Shown here one piece after another: positions 20,089 through 29,566 of a stretch of DNA of 64,000 nt (position 1 is the stretch's first letter; each line of letters starts with the position of its first letter). The DNA is from Pseudomonas bharatica CSV86 (GTDB lineage: Bacteria > Pseudomonadota > Gammaproteobacteria > Pseudomonadales > Pseudomonadaceae), in contig NZ_AMWJ02000005.1 in the NCBI RefSeq assembly GCF_000319305.2, positions 24,678 through 88,677 of the forward strand, given 5' to 3'. The notes below the pieces were generated by a model. That model did not search any database. It was not told where the DNA came from and saw only the letters and a list, made by a program, of their open reading frames with translations. The position numbers and the translations under genes were made by a program.

Positions 20089-21138
20089 ATGCACCCGAAA
20101 AACGCCTGGTACGTCGCCTGCACCCCGGACGAGATCGCTGAAAAGCCCCTGGGCCGCAAGATCTGCAATGAAAACATGGTGTTCTACCGCGGCGACCACT
20201 CCCGCGTCGCCGCCCTCGAGGATTTCTGCCCGCACCGTGGCGCGCCGCTGTCGCTGGGCTTCGTCCGCGACGGCAAGCTGGTATGCGGTTACCACGGCCT
20301 GGAAATGGGCAGCGATGGCCGCACCGCCACCATGCCGTGCCAGCGGGTGCAGGCCTTTCCGGCGATCCGCAGCTTCCCGGTCGAAGAGCGTCATGGCTTC
20401 ATCTGGGTCTGGCCCGGTGATCCCGCCCGTGCCGACACGGCGCTGATCCCTAACCTGCATTGGGCTGACAGTCCTGACTGGGCGTACGGCGGCGGGCTCT
20501 ACCACATCGCCTGCGACTACCGGCTGATGATCGACAACCTGATGGACCTGACCACGAAACCTACGTGCATGCTTCGAGCATCGGCCAGAAGGAAATCGAC
20601 GAGGCGCCGGTCAACACCCGGGTCAGTGGCGACGAAGTGATCACCAGTCGCTTCATGGAGAACATCCTGCCGCCGCCGTTCTGGCAGGCCGCCCTGCGCG
20701 GCAACGGCCTGGCGACGACGTGCCGGTGGATCGCTGGCAGATCTGCCGCTTTACCCCGCCCAGCCACGTGATGATCGAAGTCGGCGTGGCCCATGCCGGT
20801 ACCGGCGGCTACGACGCACCGGCGCATTGCAAGGCCGGGAGCATCGTGGTCGATTTCATCACGCCGAGAGCGACACCTCGATCTGGTACTTCTGGGGCAT
20901 GGCGCGCAACTTCAAGGCCGATGACCCGGCGCTGACCGAGACCATCCGCAGCGGCCAGGGCAAGATCTTCGCCGAGGATCTGGAAATGCTCGAGCGCCAG
21001 CAGCGCAACCTGCTGGAACACCCGCAGCGCAGCCTGCTCAAGCTCAATATCGATGCCGGCGGCGTGCAGTCTCGACGCATCATCGAGCGGATCATCGCCG
21101 CCGAGCAGGCACCGGTGATTGCCCGGAGTGCATCGTGA
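20089..21138 (+). CDS. vanA: Vanillate O-demethylase oxygenase subunit VanA
   Basis: VanA is a Rieske non-heme iron oxygenase that demethylates vanillate to protocatechuate and formaldehyde. The Rieske ligands are visible: CPHRGAPLSLG and CGYHGLEMG (residues ~47-72). The catalytic iron site D..H..H region begins at LMIDNLMDLTHETYVHASS, read across a one-base shift near 20552. Further shifts near 20715 and 20866 are each repaired by one base in a homopolymer. Restored length is about 350 residues. Its stop overlaps the vanB start (TGATG), so the oxygenase and its reductase are translationally coupled. Repressed by VanR. Confidence 0.95.
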
Positions 21139-22058
21139 TGGAACTGCTGATCAAGGCTATGCGCCTGGAGGCCGAGACATCGTCGGCCTGGAGCTGGTCC
21201 GCGAAGACGGCGCGCCATTGCCCGCGTTCACCGCCGGGGCGCATATAGACGTGCACCTCGACCAGGGGCTGGTCCGCCAGTATTCACTGTGCAACGACCC
21301 GCACGAGCAGCACCGCTACTGCATCGGTGTGCTGCATGATGCGGCGTCCCGCGGCGGCTCGCGCGCGGTGCACCAGCGGTTGCGGGTGGCCAGCGAGTGA
21401 CGGTCAGCGAGCCGCGCAACCTGTTCGCGCTGGACAGCGGGGCAGGGCGCTCGCTGTTGTTCGCCGGTGGTATCGGCATCACGCCGATCCTGGCCATGGC
21501 CCACAGCCTGGCCCGCGAAGGACGGCCATTCGCCGTTCACTACTCGGCGCGTTCGGCGCAACGTGCGGCGTTTCTCGACCAGCTCGGCGAACTGCCGGCC
21601 AGGTGCTATTTCGACGACGGCCAACGCCTCGACCTGGCTACGGTCCTGGCCAACGAGCCGGCGGATACGCATCTGTATGTCTGCGGTCCGGCAGGCTACA
21701 TCGACCATGTGCTCGAAGGCGCCCGGGCGCTGGGCTGGGACGAGTCGCGACTGCATCGCGAATACTTCGGCGCAGCGCCGCTTACCCAGGCTGAAGACGC
21801 GGCCTTCGAGGTGCGCATCCACGCGACGGGGCAGGTCTTCGAGGTGCCGGCGGATCGTTCATCACCCAGGTGCTGGACGACGCCGGAATCATCATCCCGG
21901 TATCCTGCGAGCAGGGAATCTGCGGCACCTGCATTACCCGGGTGGTGGATGGCGAGGTGGATCACCGCGACCAGTTCCTAACTGCCGAAGAGCGCCGCGG
22001 GCAAATGACGCCTTGCTGCTCAAGGGCCCGGGGTGGCTGCCTGGTACTAGACCTGTAA
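21138..22058 (+). CDS. vanB: Vanillate O-demethylase reductase subunit VanB
   Basis: VanB passes electrons from NAD(P)H through FMN and a [2Fe-2S] cluster to VanA. Domains run in order: FMN/FAD-binding barrel (VRQYSLCND motif near residue 55), nucleotide-binding domain (LLFAGGIGITPILAMAHSL; VCGPAGYIDHV), and C-terminal plant-type ferredoxin (SCEQGICGTCITRV plus the last Cys in PCCSRA). Frame shifts near 21178, 21397 and 21858 are single-base. It ends at TAA 22056-22058 with the family-typical LVLDL. That stop codon is the first base-paired element of a very long perfect hairpin described separately. Confidence 0.94.
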
Positions 22059-22121
22059 TTGGATGGACTCGCCCCCACCGTGGCGCACAGACGCCTCGGC
22101 GGGGGCGAGTCCATCCAATTA
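22056..22121. repeat. Long near-perfect hairpin beginning at the vanB stop codon
   Basis: A 21-bp perfect inverted repeat (22056-22076 with 22101-22121) encloses a loop that pairs further: CCG with CGG and GGCG with CGCC, leaving a 6-nt CACAGA apex. The left arm starts with the TAA stop of vanB. No T-run follows, so it is not a standard intrinsic terminator. It is unlike the REP units elsewhere in the window. It may stabilise the vanAB mRNA 3' end or be a small mobile palindrome. Confidence 0.85.
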
Positions 22122-22414
22122 CGGGATCGGGTTGGCCCGTCGGTCACTACAAAGCTTTTTCCTGCCCAGCCCAACATTTTAATAATTTGCCTAACCCCCG
22201 CTCTGCTCCATCATCCTCCTCACCCGAAGAATAAAAAACGACGCGCATTCCAAGCGCTCGAAACCCGGCCGGTGTCAGGGCCCGAACAGAAGAGCCCGCG
22301 CCCGCCTTACTGCCCTTTCAAGACTGTCTTTGCCAACCATGTCGGGGTCGACGACCCGCGCCTGCTGTTCGCGGCTACCCGGCATTTACCTTGAGTAGTA
22401 GGGAGGAAGTGTCG
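22122..22414. other. Non-coding gap before the binding-protein gene
   Basis: No convincing gene lies between the vanB hairpin and the binding-protein gene at 22415. The segment is more AT-rich near 22170-22240 (CATTTTAATAATTTGCC, AGAATAAAAAACG), so it probably carries the promoter of the downstream gene. AGGGAGGAAG before 22415 is its ribosome site. Confidence 0.6.
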
Positions 22415-23454
22415 ATGTCTTTGAAAATGCGTGCGTGCGCGTTGGCTGTGGTTTCCACTCTGGCGGCGGCAATGCCCTGGCCGCGACGGACAAGCTCACC
22501 GTGATTTCCTTCGGCGGCGCCACCAAGGCCGCCCAGGACCAGGCCTATTTCAAGCCGTTCGAGCAGAGCGGGGCGGGCAAGGTGGTGGCCGGCGACTATA
22601 ACGGTGAGCTGTCCAAGGTGAAGGCCATGGTCAGCGTCGGCCAGGTTTCCTGGGACGTGGTCGAGGTGGAAAGCCCCGAACTGCTGCGCGGTTGCGAAGA
22701 GGGGCTGTTCGAGAAGATCGACCCGGCGCTGCTTGGCAACGGCGAGCACTACCTGGCCGATACTGTCAGTGAATGCGGCGTCGCCAGCTATGTCTGGTCC
22801 ATGGTCATGGCCTACGACCGGCGAAGCTGTCCTCGCCACCCGCCTCCTGGGCCGACTTCTGGGACACCGCCAAGTATCCCGGCAAGCGCGGCCTGCGCAA
22901 AGGCGCCAAGTACACCCTGGAAGCCGCCTTGCTCGCCGATGGCGTCAGCCGTGCCGACCTGTACAAGGTGCTCGCCACCCCTGCCGGCGTGACCCGCGCC
23001 TTCGCCAAGCTCGACCAGATCAAGTCCTCGATCCAGTGGTGGGAAGCCGGCGCCCAGCCGCCGCAATGGCTGGCGGCCAATGACGTGGTGATGTCCGCCG
23101 CCTACAACGGACGCATCGCCGTGGCCCAGAAGGAAGGCACCCACCTCGGCATCGTCTGGAACGGCGGCCTCTATGACCCGACCACTGGGCCATCGTCAAG
23201 GGCTCGCCGAACAAGGCCCTGGCGAGAAATTCATCGTCTTCGCCAGCCAGGCGGCCAACCAGCAGCGCTTCTCGTCGAGCATCCCCTACGGCCCGGTCAA
23301 CAAGCAGGCGCTGGATGCCTTGCCGCTGGACGTCCAGGCCCAGTTGCCGACCGCGCCGGCCAACCTGGAGCAGGGGCTGCTGGTGGATTCCGGATTCTGG
23401 GTGGACCACGGCGAGGAACTGGAAGAGCGCTTCAACGCCTGGGCTGCGCGCTAA
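22415..23454 (+). CDS. ABC-transporter periplasmic binding protein, spermidine/putrescine (PotD/PotF) type
   Basis: After a signal peptide (MSLKMRACALAVVSTLAA, with NALAA cleavage once a frame shift near 22470 is repaired), the protein shows family features of type-II binding proteins for polyamines and related cations: LTVISFGGATKAAQDQAYF, SWDVVEVESPELLRGCEEG, WADFWDTAKYPGKRGLRKG, NVA-type pocket residues around SAAYNGRIAVAQ, and VIFVFASQ-like C-terminal helix. About 347 residues. Further shifts lie near 22820 and 23190-23217. No permease or ATPase genes are adjacent, so it is an orphan component that may serve a distant transporter. Ligand uncertain. Confidence 0.85.
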
Positions 23455-23467
23455 ACGAAGCGCGCTC

Positions 23468-24005
23468 ACAGCAGATCGAAGAACAGCTCCAGGCCCAGGC
23501 GCTCGCCGCTGTGGACCCGGCTGATGGCGTGGCGCGTCGTCACCCGGGAGTGGCGTACCGGGCGGCGGCCGGCGGAATGATCGCGATGTCGCCCCGGCGC
23601 AACGGCACCACGATGGGCCGGGATTGCAGGCGCGGGCGGTGCTCGGTGAGCAGCAGGTCGCCACCGCTGAAGTCCTTGCCGGAGTGCACAGAAGAGCGCA
23701 CAACAGCAGCGGAAAAGCCGTCGGCGATTGGCGCAACGGCTGGTGCTCCTGCTCGCGCAGGCGGGTATAGCGTGAAGGATCCAGCGCACGGCCCGCTTCG
23801 CGGCAGCGCGCCTGCAGTGCGGCCAGTTGTGGCGGGTAGGCTTCCTGTTCACTCCAATGGTTGGCTATGCTGCCAGCGGCGGATAGAAGGTCGTCTTCAA
23901 GGTGTTGAGCAGGCCGCAGGAGCCGAACCGGTCGGCGTCCAGGTAGCCGGGGAGCAGCAGGTAACCGTCCCGCTCGAGGCCGGCGAGCATGTCAGCGAGC
24001 GTCAT
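23468..24005 (-). CDS. Degenerate 2-oxoglutarate oxygenase-like protein lacking the HxD iron motif
   Basis: This protein of about 180 residues begins at ATG 24005 (MTLADMLAGLERDGYLLLPGYL) and is collinear with the upstream 2OG-Fe(II) oxygenase (YPPLAGIANHW versus YPVLAGIANLW; DFSGGDLLLTE versus DFEGGEFCLTE; VHSGERLGLELFFD versus VSSGSRHTLGVIFHD). Where the upstream paralogue has LHQDLYGD, this one reads LRQSPTA, so both metal ligands of the HxD dyad are gone, while the distal His and 2OG-binding Arg appear kept. Frame shifts near 23867, 23675 and two further 3' do not touch that region. The start overlaps the end of the upstream gene by 14 bp. Possibly a pseudoenzyme partner. Its end near 23468 is inferred from the joined frame (ELFFDLL). 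Confidence 0.7.
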
Positions 24006-24688
24006 GGAAGATCACCCCCAGGGTGTGCCGGCTGCCGCTCGATACCTGGCTGACACCATGCCTGACCTGCACCCTGCGCCAACCACCGCGCCGCCCCGGC
24101 ACTGGCCGTATCGCCACCGGGAAAACCACGCCGTCGCCCTGCTGCAATGGTACGACCTCGGCGCGGTGCTCCTGGCTGGAATACTCGGTGAGGCAGAATT
24201 CGCCGCCCTCGAAATCAACGCCGGGACGTGACAGCAGGATCGCCACCTGCAGAGGGAAGGACAGGTCTCCATAGAGGTCCTGGTGCAGGCAGTTGTAATC
24301 GCCGGGCCGGTACTGCAACAGCAGGGGCGTGGGCGCATCTGGCCTGCCCGGTGACACTGCCGGAGAAAGCTGGAGAGGGAGGGCGGGTAAGACTCCTGGC
24401 GCTTGAGCCGGCTGTTCCACAGGTTGGCGATCCCGGCAAGCACGGGGTAGATGCGCTGGCGCAGCCGCTCGACCTGCGAAGGCAGGGGATAGCGAAAGTA
24501 CTGGTATTCACCGCTGCCAAACCGTGGCGAGACATGACGATGCGCGAGCGGAACCGTTCGCTTTGCCGATACAGGGCGACCAGTTGCCGGCATTCGTCGC
24601 CGCTGAGCAGTGCCGGGAGCAGGGCGTGGCCCGTGTTATCCAGGGACTGCACAAGGCTGGGGTTTTCAAAAGAAAAACGGGTCTGCAT
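23992..24688 (-). CDS. 2-oxoglutarate/Fe(II)-dependent oxygenase (prolyl-hydroxylase type)
   Basis: This is a cytoplasmic oxygenase of about 233 residues with the double-stranded beta-helix pattern: iron ligands HxD in YNCLHQDLYGDL (His ~142, Asp ~144), DFEGGEFCLTEYSSQ, VVPLQQGDGVVFP, the distal His in RHGVSQVSSG and the 2OG-binding Arg in SGSRHTLGVIFHD. It hydroxylates a substrate using O2 and 2OG; the substrate is unknown. Start ATG 24688 is followed by MQTRFSFENPSL. Frame shifts near 24525 and 24340 are single-base. A degenerate paralogue gene overlaps its 3' end and a gluconate dehydrogenase operon diverges upstream. Confidence 0.82.
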
Positions 24689-24980
24689 GCCGTTGCACCT
24701 GAGTGGGATGGACTCAGTTTGCCGAGGCAGCGGCCCAGGACACTCCGTTCCTTGCGCTGGTCTTGCGCAATCCGACCGAACTTCCCCGGACATCCCGCGG
24801 ACAAAGCCATAGCAACGCCGGTTTTGAAATGTCTTGTAACAAGCAAGGCAGGCACCCCGGCCACTTTGCCCGTGATGCCAAAGCCTGCCCGTCGATACCC
24901 CCAAGAGCGGTCTCCAGCCTGCCGGGTCGATATGCAGCACGCCATCCGGGTTCCCTGCGCAAGGTAATAGGTGAACCTGC

Positions 24981-25698
24981 ATGTTGTCAGCCAAGCAAAA
25001 CTCGCGAAGAAAGTTCCTGCTGTCTTCGCTGATCGCCTTGCCCGCCATGGGCATCGCCCTCGACGGCCTGAGCGCGGCAGTGGCGGCGGAGATCATCGCG
25101 CCGAGCCTCGACAGCTACACCCCGGTGTTCTTCAGCGCCGCCGAGTGGACCTTCATCAAGGCCGCCTGCGACCGCCTGATCCCCGCCGATGGCCGCGGCC
25201 CCGGCGCACTCGAATGCAACGTGCCGATCTTCATCGACCAGCAACTGGCCGGCGACCTGGGCAGCGAGGTCTACCTCGAAGGCCCCTTCGACCTGAACGC
25301 GCCCGCCACCCTCGGCTACCAGTTGCCCTTCACCCGCAGGAGGTCTACCGCAAGGGCATCGCCGCCCTGGAGCGCGCGTGCCAGGCCAGTCACGGCACGC
25401 ATTTCGCCTTGCTCGACTGCCCACTCGCGGGCAGGTCCTGGGCCAGTTGCAGAACGGCCAGATCGATTTCGCTGCCCACGGCGAGCCGGTGCTGCCGGGC
25501 AAGCTGCTGTTCACCGACCTGCTCAACCACACCCGCCAGGGCTGGCTCGCCGATCCTATTTACGGCGGCAACAAGGGCATGAAGGCGTGGATCGCCATCG
25601 GCTTTCCCGGTGCCCGTGCCAGCTATCTGGAATGGGTGACCCAACACAACGTGGCGTATCCGCTCGGGCCGGTGAGCCTGAGTGGCCAGCGCGCCTGA
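24981..25698 (+). CDS. Gluconate 2-dehydrogenase subunit 3 (small subunit, Tat signal)
   Basis: This is the small subunit of the membrane-bound flavin gluconate 2-dehydrogenase that makes 2-ketogluconate in the periplasm. The N-terminus carries a twin-arginine signal (NSRRKFLLSSLIALPAMG), which in this family carries the flavin subunit across as a complex. The body contains FFSAAEWTFIKAACDRLIPAD and ends YLEWVTQHNVAYPLGPVSLSG. Frame shifts near 25340 and 25430 are single-base. Restored length is about 239 residues. It is first of three genes (small, FAD, cytochrome subunits), 37 bp before the next. Confidence 0.92.
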
Positions 25699-25735
25699 AG
25701 CCGTCATCCGACGCCACAGCATTCAAGGGGCAAGC

Positions 25736-27502
25736 ATGAGCAGCATGAGCAATGACGAAGTCGATGTGGTCGTGGTCGGCCTGGGCTGGACCGGTTCGCT
25801 GATGAGCATCGAACTGGCCCAGGCGGGGCTCAGGGTGCGCGCCCTGGAGCGCGGCGCCGACCGGCCCAACGCCGATTTTTCCTACCCCAGGCCGGCGGAC
25901 CAGTACGCCTACGGCCTGCGCAACAAGGTCATGGTCACGCCCAGGGACGGTGCCCTGACCGTACGCCATGACCTCGCCGGCAACGCGCTGCCGACCCGGC
26001 AGTGGGGCGCCTTCGTCCCGGGTACCGGCGTCGGCGGTTCCGGCCTGCATTGGACCGGGGTACTGATCCGGCCGACGCCGACCGATATCAAGCTCAAGAC
26101 CTATGCCGACCAGGCCTACGCACCGGGCAGCCTCGACGAGCGCATGCAGATCCAGGATTACCCCTTCACCTGGGACGAGATCGAGCCGTACCTGGACCGT
26201 TTCGACAAGATCTGCGGCCTGTCCGGCAACACCGGCAACCTGCGCGGGCAGATCATCGCCGGCGGCGACCCGTTCGAGGGCCCGCGTTCCAGCCCGTTCC
26301 CGCTGCCGGCGCTGGAAGACACGCTGAACAACAGGATGTTCGCCGAGGCCGCGCGCAAGCTGGGTTACCACCCGTTCCCCAACCCCTCGGCCAACGTTTC
26401 GCGCCCTGGAAAAACCCCTACGGCAACCAGATCGCGCCGTGCAACTACTGCGGCTTCTGCAGCAAGTACCCGTGCCTGAACTATTCCAAGGCCTCGCCGC
26501 AGACCGCCGTGATGGACGCCCTCACGCGCATGGACAACTTCGACTACCGCACCGGCTGCAACGTGCTGCGGGTCGATCTGCACCCCGACGGCAAGACCGC
26601 CCGCGGCGTTACCTACGCCGATGCCCAGGGCAACGAGGTGTTCCAGCCGGCGAAGATCGTCATCCTGGCCGGCTTCCAGTTCGTCAATGTGCGCCTGATG
26701 CTGCTGTCGGGCATCGGCAAGCCCTATGACCCGCACACCGGCGAGGGCGTGATCGGGCGCAACTATGCCTTCCTCAGCGTCGGCGGAGCGACGCTGTTCT
26801 TCAAGGACAAGCACTTCAATCCCTTCGCCACCGCCGGCGCCACCGGACAGATGTTCAACGATATCTCCCGGGCAATTTCGATGGCCCGGGGCTGGGCGTG
26901 ATCGGCGGGGCCAAGATCCACAGTTCCCAGGCCACCGGCACGCCCATCGGCACCTCGCTGCCGTCGGGGACGCCGGAATGGGGCCAGGGCTGGAAGGAGG
27001 CGATGCAGGACTGGTACGGCCATTCGATGACCATCAACATCTCCACCGGCTGCATGTCCTATCGCGACCACTATGTGGACCTCGACCCGACCTACAAGGA
27101 CCCGTGGGGCCAGCCGCTGTTGCGCATCACCTTCGACTGGAAACCCAACGAGCTGAAGCTGCAGCAGTACCTGCGCGGCATTGTCCTCGACATCACCCGG
27201 GAGCTGGGGCCGGACAGCTACAGCGAAAACTTCCTGGGCATGGACTCGCACTGGGATATCACCAAGTACGTGTCCACGCATAACGTCGGCGGCGCGATCA
27301 TGGGCGACTCGCCGAAAACCAGCGCGCTCAACCGCTACTTGCAGAGCTGGGATGTGCACAACGTCTTCGTCCCCGGCGGCAATGCCTTCCCGCAGAACTT
27401 CCAGGCCAACCCACCGCGCTGATCGGCGCCCTGACCCTGATGTCGGCCCAGGCCATCAAGGAGCAGTACCTGAAGAACCCTGGCCCGTTGGTACAGGCCT
27501 GA
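25736..27502 (+). CDS. Gluconate 2-dehydrogenase FAD (GMC-type) subunit
   Basis: This is the catalytic GMC-oxidoreductase subunit of about 590 residues, oxidising D-gluconate at C2. The Rossmann motif is VVGLGWTGSLMSIELA at residue ~12; the GMC C-terminal domain has THNVGGAIMGDSPKTSALN and GGNAFPQNFQANPTALIGAL. A cysteine-rich stretch, CNYCGFCSKYPCLNY near residue 235, resembles the segment of FAD-glucose and fructose dehydrogenases where a 3Fe-4S cluster has been reported. Frame shifts lie near 26405, 26880 and 27412, each one base. It is exported with subunit 3 and passes electrons to the cytochrome encoded 11 bp downstream. Confidence 0.93.
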
Positions 27503-27513
27503 GGAGCGCGACC

Positions 27514-28841
27514 ATGACAACCCGATCCCGCTCCCTGCTGTTGTCGCTGTGCCTGGTCCTGCTGGTCGGGGCCCTGCTGGCCTGGCTGGGCGCCGGGCTG
27601 CTCAACCGGTCCGGGGATGCCGCCGAAACGATGTCCCAGGCGGTCACCCCCGAGCTGCTGGACAAGGGCGCCTACCTGGCCCGCGCCGGCGACTGCGTCG
27701 CCTGCCATACCGCCCGCGAGGGCGGCAAGCCGTTCGCCGGCGGGCTGGGCATCGCCTCGCCGATCGGCACCATTTACTCCACCAACATCACGCCCGACCC
27801 GGACACCGGCATCGGCCGCTGGACCTATGGTCAGTTCGAACGCGCCGTGCGCCGCGGCATCGGCCACGACGGGGCTGCGCTGTACCCGGCCATGCCGTTT
27901 CCGTCCTACGCCCGCCTGACCGACGCCGACACCCGGCGCTGTACGCCTGGTTCATGCAGGGCGTACCGGCGGTGCGCCAGGAGAACCGTGCCAGCGACAT
28001 TCCCTGGCCGCTTTCGATTCGCTGGCCGCTGGCCTACTGGCGCGCGTTGTTCTCGCCAGCCCCGAGTCGGTGGCAAGCAGCGAGGCGGCCGTCAACGGCG
28101 ACGACATCGCTCGCGGTGCCTACCTGGTCCAGGGCCTGGGGCACTGTGGCTCGTGTCACACCCCGCGGGCCCTGACCCTGCAGGAAAATGGCCTGGACGA
28201 GCGTGCAGCCGCTTATCTCACCGGTACCGAACTCAATGGCTGGAACGTTCCGGCCCTGCGTGGCATGCCGCACTGGAACGAGGACGAGATCGCCGAGTAC
28301 CTGGGCAGCGGGCGCAATGCCAAGGCCTCGGTAGCGGGGAGATGACCGACGTGGTCGCCAACAGCACCTCGCACCTGAGCGATGCCGATCTGCAGGCCAT
28401 GGCGGCTTATCTGAAGTCGCTGGACCCGGGGCAGGCGAGGGCTCACCAAGCCGACGCCGAGCGTGCCGGCGCCACGGCGCGCAAGCTTGCCGCTGCGCGC
28501 GACCTCAGCCTTGGCGAGCGCCTGTACCTGGATAACTGCAATGCCTGCCACTTCGTCTCCGGCAAGGGCGCGGAGCGGGTCTTCCCGCAACTGGACGGGC
28601 CACGGTGGTCACCGCTGACAAGCCGGACGCGCTGTTGCACGTGATACTCGCCGGCGCGGCCACGCCCTCTACCGAGCGCGCGCCGTCGGTGCTGCCGATG
28701 CCAGGCTTTGCCAAGCGCCTGGACGATGCCGAGGTTGCGCAGTTGGCCACGTTCCTGCGCCAGGGGTGGTCGAACCGGGCGTCGGCGGTGAGTGTCGAGC
28801 AGGTGGAGCGGGTGAGGGCGGGGATCGCCGGGCAGCCGTAG
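27514..28841 (+). CDS. Gluconate 2-dehydrogenase triheme cytochrome c subunit
   Basis: This is a membrane-anchored cytochrome of about 443 residues: an N-terminal hydrophobic anchor (SLLLSLCLVLLVGALLAWL) and three c-type heme sites, CVACH (residue ~67), CGSCH (~212) and CNACH (~345). It transfers electrons from the flavin subunit to ubiquinone. Frame shifts lie near 27935, 28065, 28335 and 28605, all one base. ATG 27514 has GAGGAG upstream. It is the last gene of the three-gene operon and ends at 28841. Confidence 0.92.
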
Positions 28842-28941
28842 GCCAGCCCTATTCCGCCCTGGAATACCTCCATGAAAAGCTTGAATTGTATTTCCCTCGA
28901 AAACCTCATAGCGTGATCTCCTCAACCAAGGAGATTGCGCC

Positions 28942-29564
28942 ATGAGTCAGTTGCGCCTGTTCGTCGATGCCCGCTACACCAGCCTTATGCCATGTCGGTG
29001 TATGTGACCCTGCGGGAAAAGGGCTTGGATTTCGAAACCGTGCCGGTCGACCTCGACCAGGGGCAAAACCAGGCGGATGACTATAGCCGGCTGTCTCTCA
29101 CCCAACGGGTACCTACCCTGGTCCATAACGGTTTCGCCCTGTCCGAGTCCTCGGCCATCAGCGAATACCTGGAAGACCTGTATCCCGAACGTCCGGTCTA
29201 TCCCCGCGATCCGCGCCAGCGCGCCCGCGCCCGGCAGGTCCAGGCCTGGTTACGCAGCGACCTGATGCCGATCCGCGAAGAGCGTTCCACCCTGGTGGTG
29301 TTCTACGGCGTGAAGCAGGGCCATTGTCGACGGCGGGCAGGCGGCGGCACGCAGGCTGATCGCGGCGGCGCAGGCGTTGTTGCCGGAGGGGCGGAGTATC
29401 TGTGCGGGGAATGGTCCATCGCCGATGCGGACCTGGCCGTGATGCTCAACCGGTTGATCCTCAATGGCGATGAAGTGCCGCAGCGGCTGAAGGATTATGC
29501 GGCGCGGCAGTGGCAGCGGGCTTCGGTGCGGGAGTGGGCGGAAAAGGTGCGGCCGGCGTTGTAA
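28942..29564 (+). CDS. Glutathione S-transferase, YfcF-like
   Basis: This is a cytosolic GST of about 208 residues: thioredoxin-like N-domain (LRLFVDARYTSPYAMSVYVTLREKG, then VPTLVHNGFALSESSAISEYLED with the glutathione-binding ESSAI) and an all-helical C-domain (GEWSIADADLAVMLNRLIL). The pattern is closest to E. coli YfcF, a stress-related transferase. It starts at ATG 28942 after AAGGAG. Frame shifts lie near 28980 and 29322, both one base. It is convergent with the hybrid kinase gene. Confidence 0.86.
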
Positions 29565-29566
29565 TC

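Noticed and set aside
22059..22121. Hairpin after vanB as an intrinsic terminator
   Set aside because: The stem is long and perfect but followed by ACGGGATCGGG without a T-run, so I list it as a repeat of unknown role.
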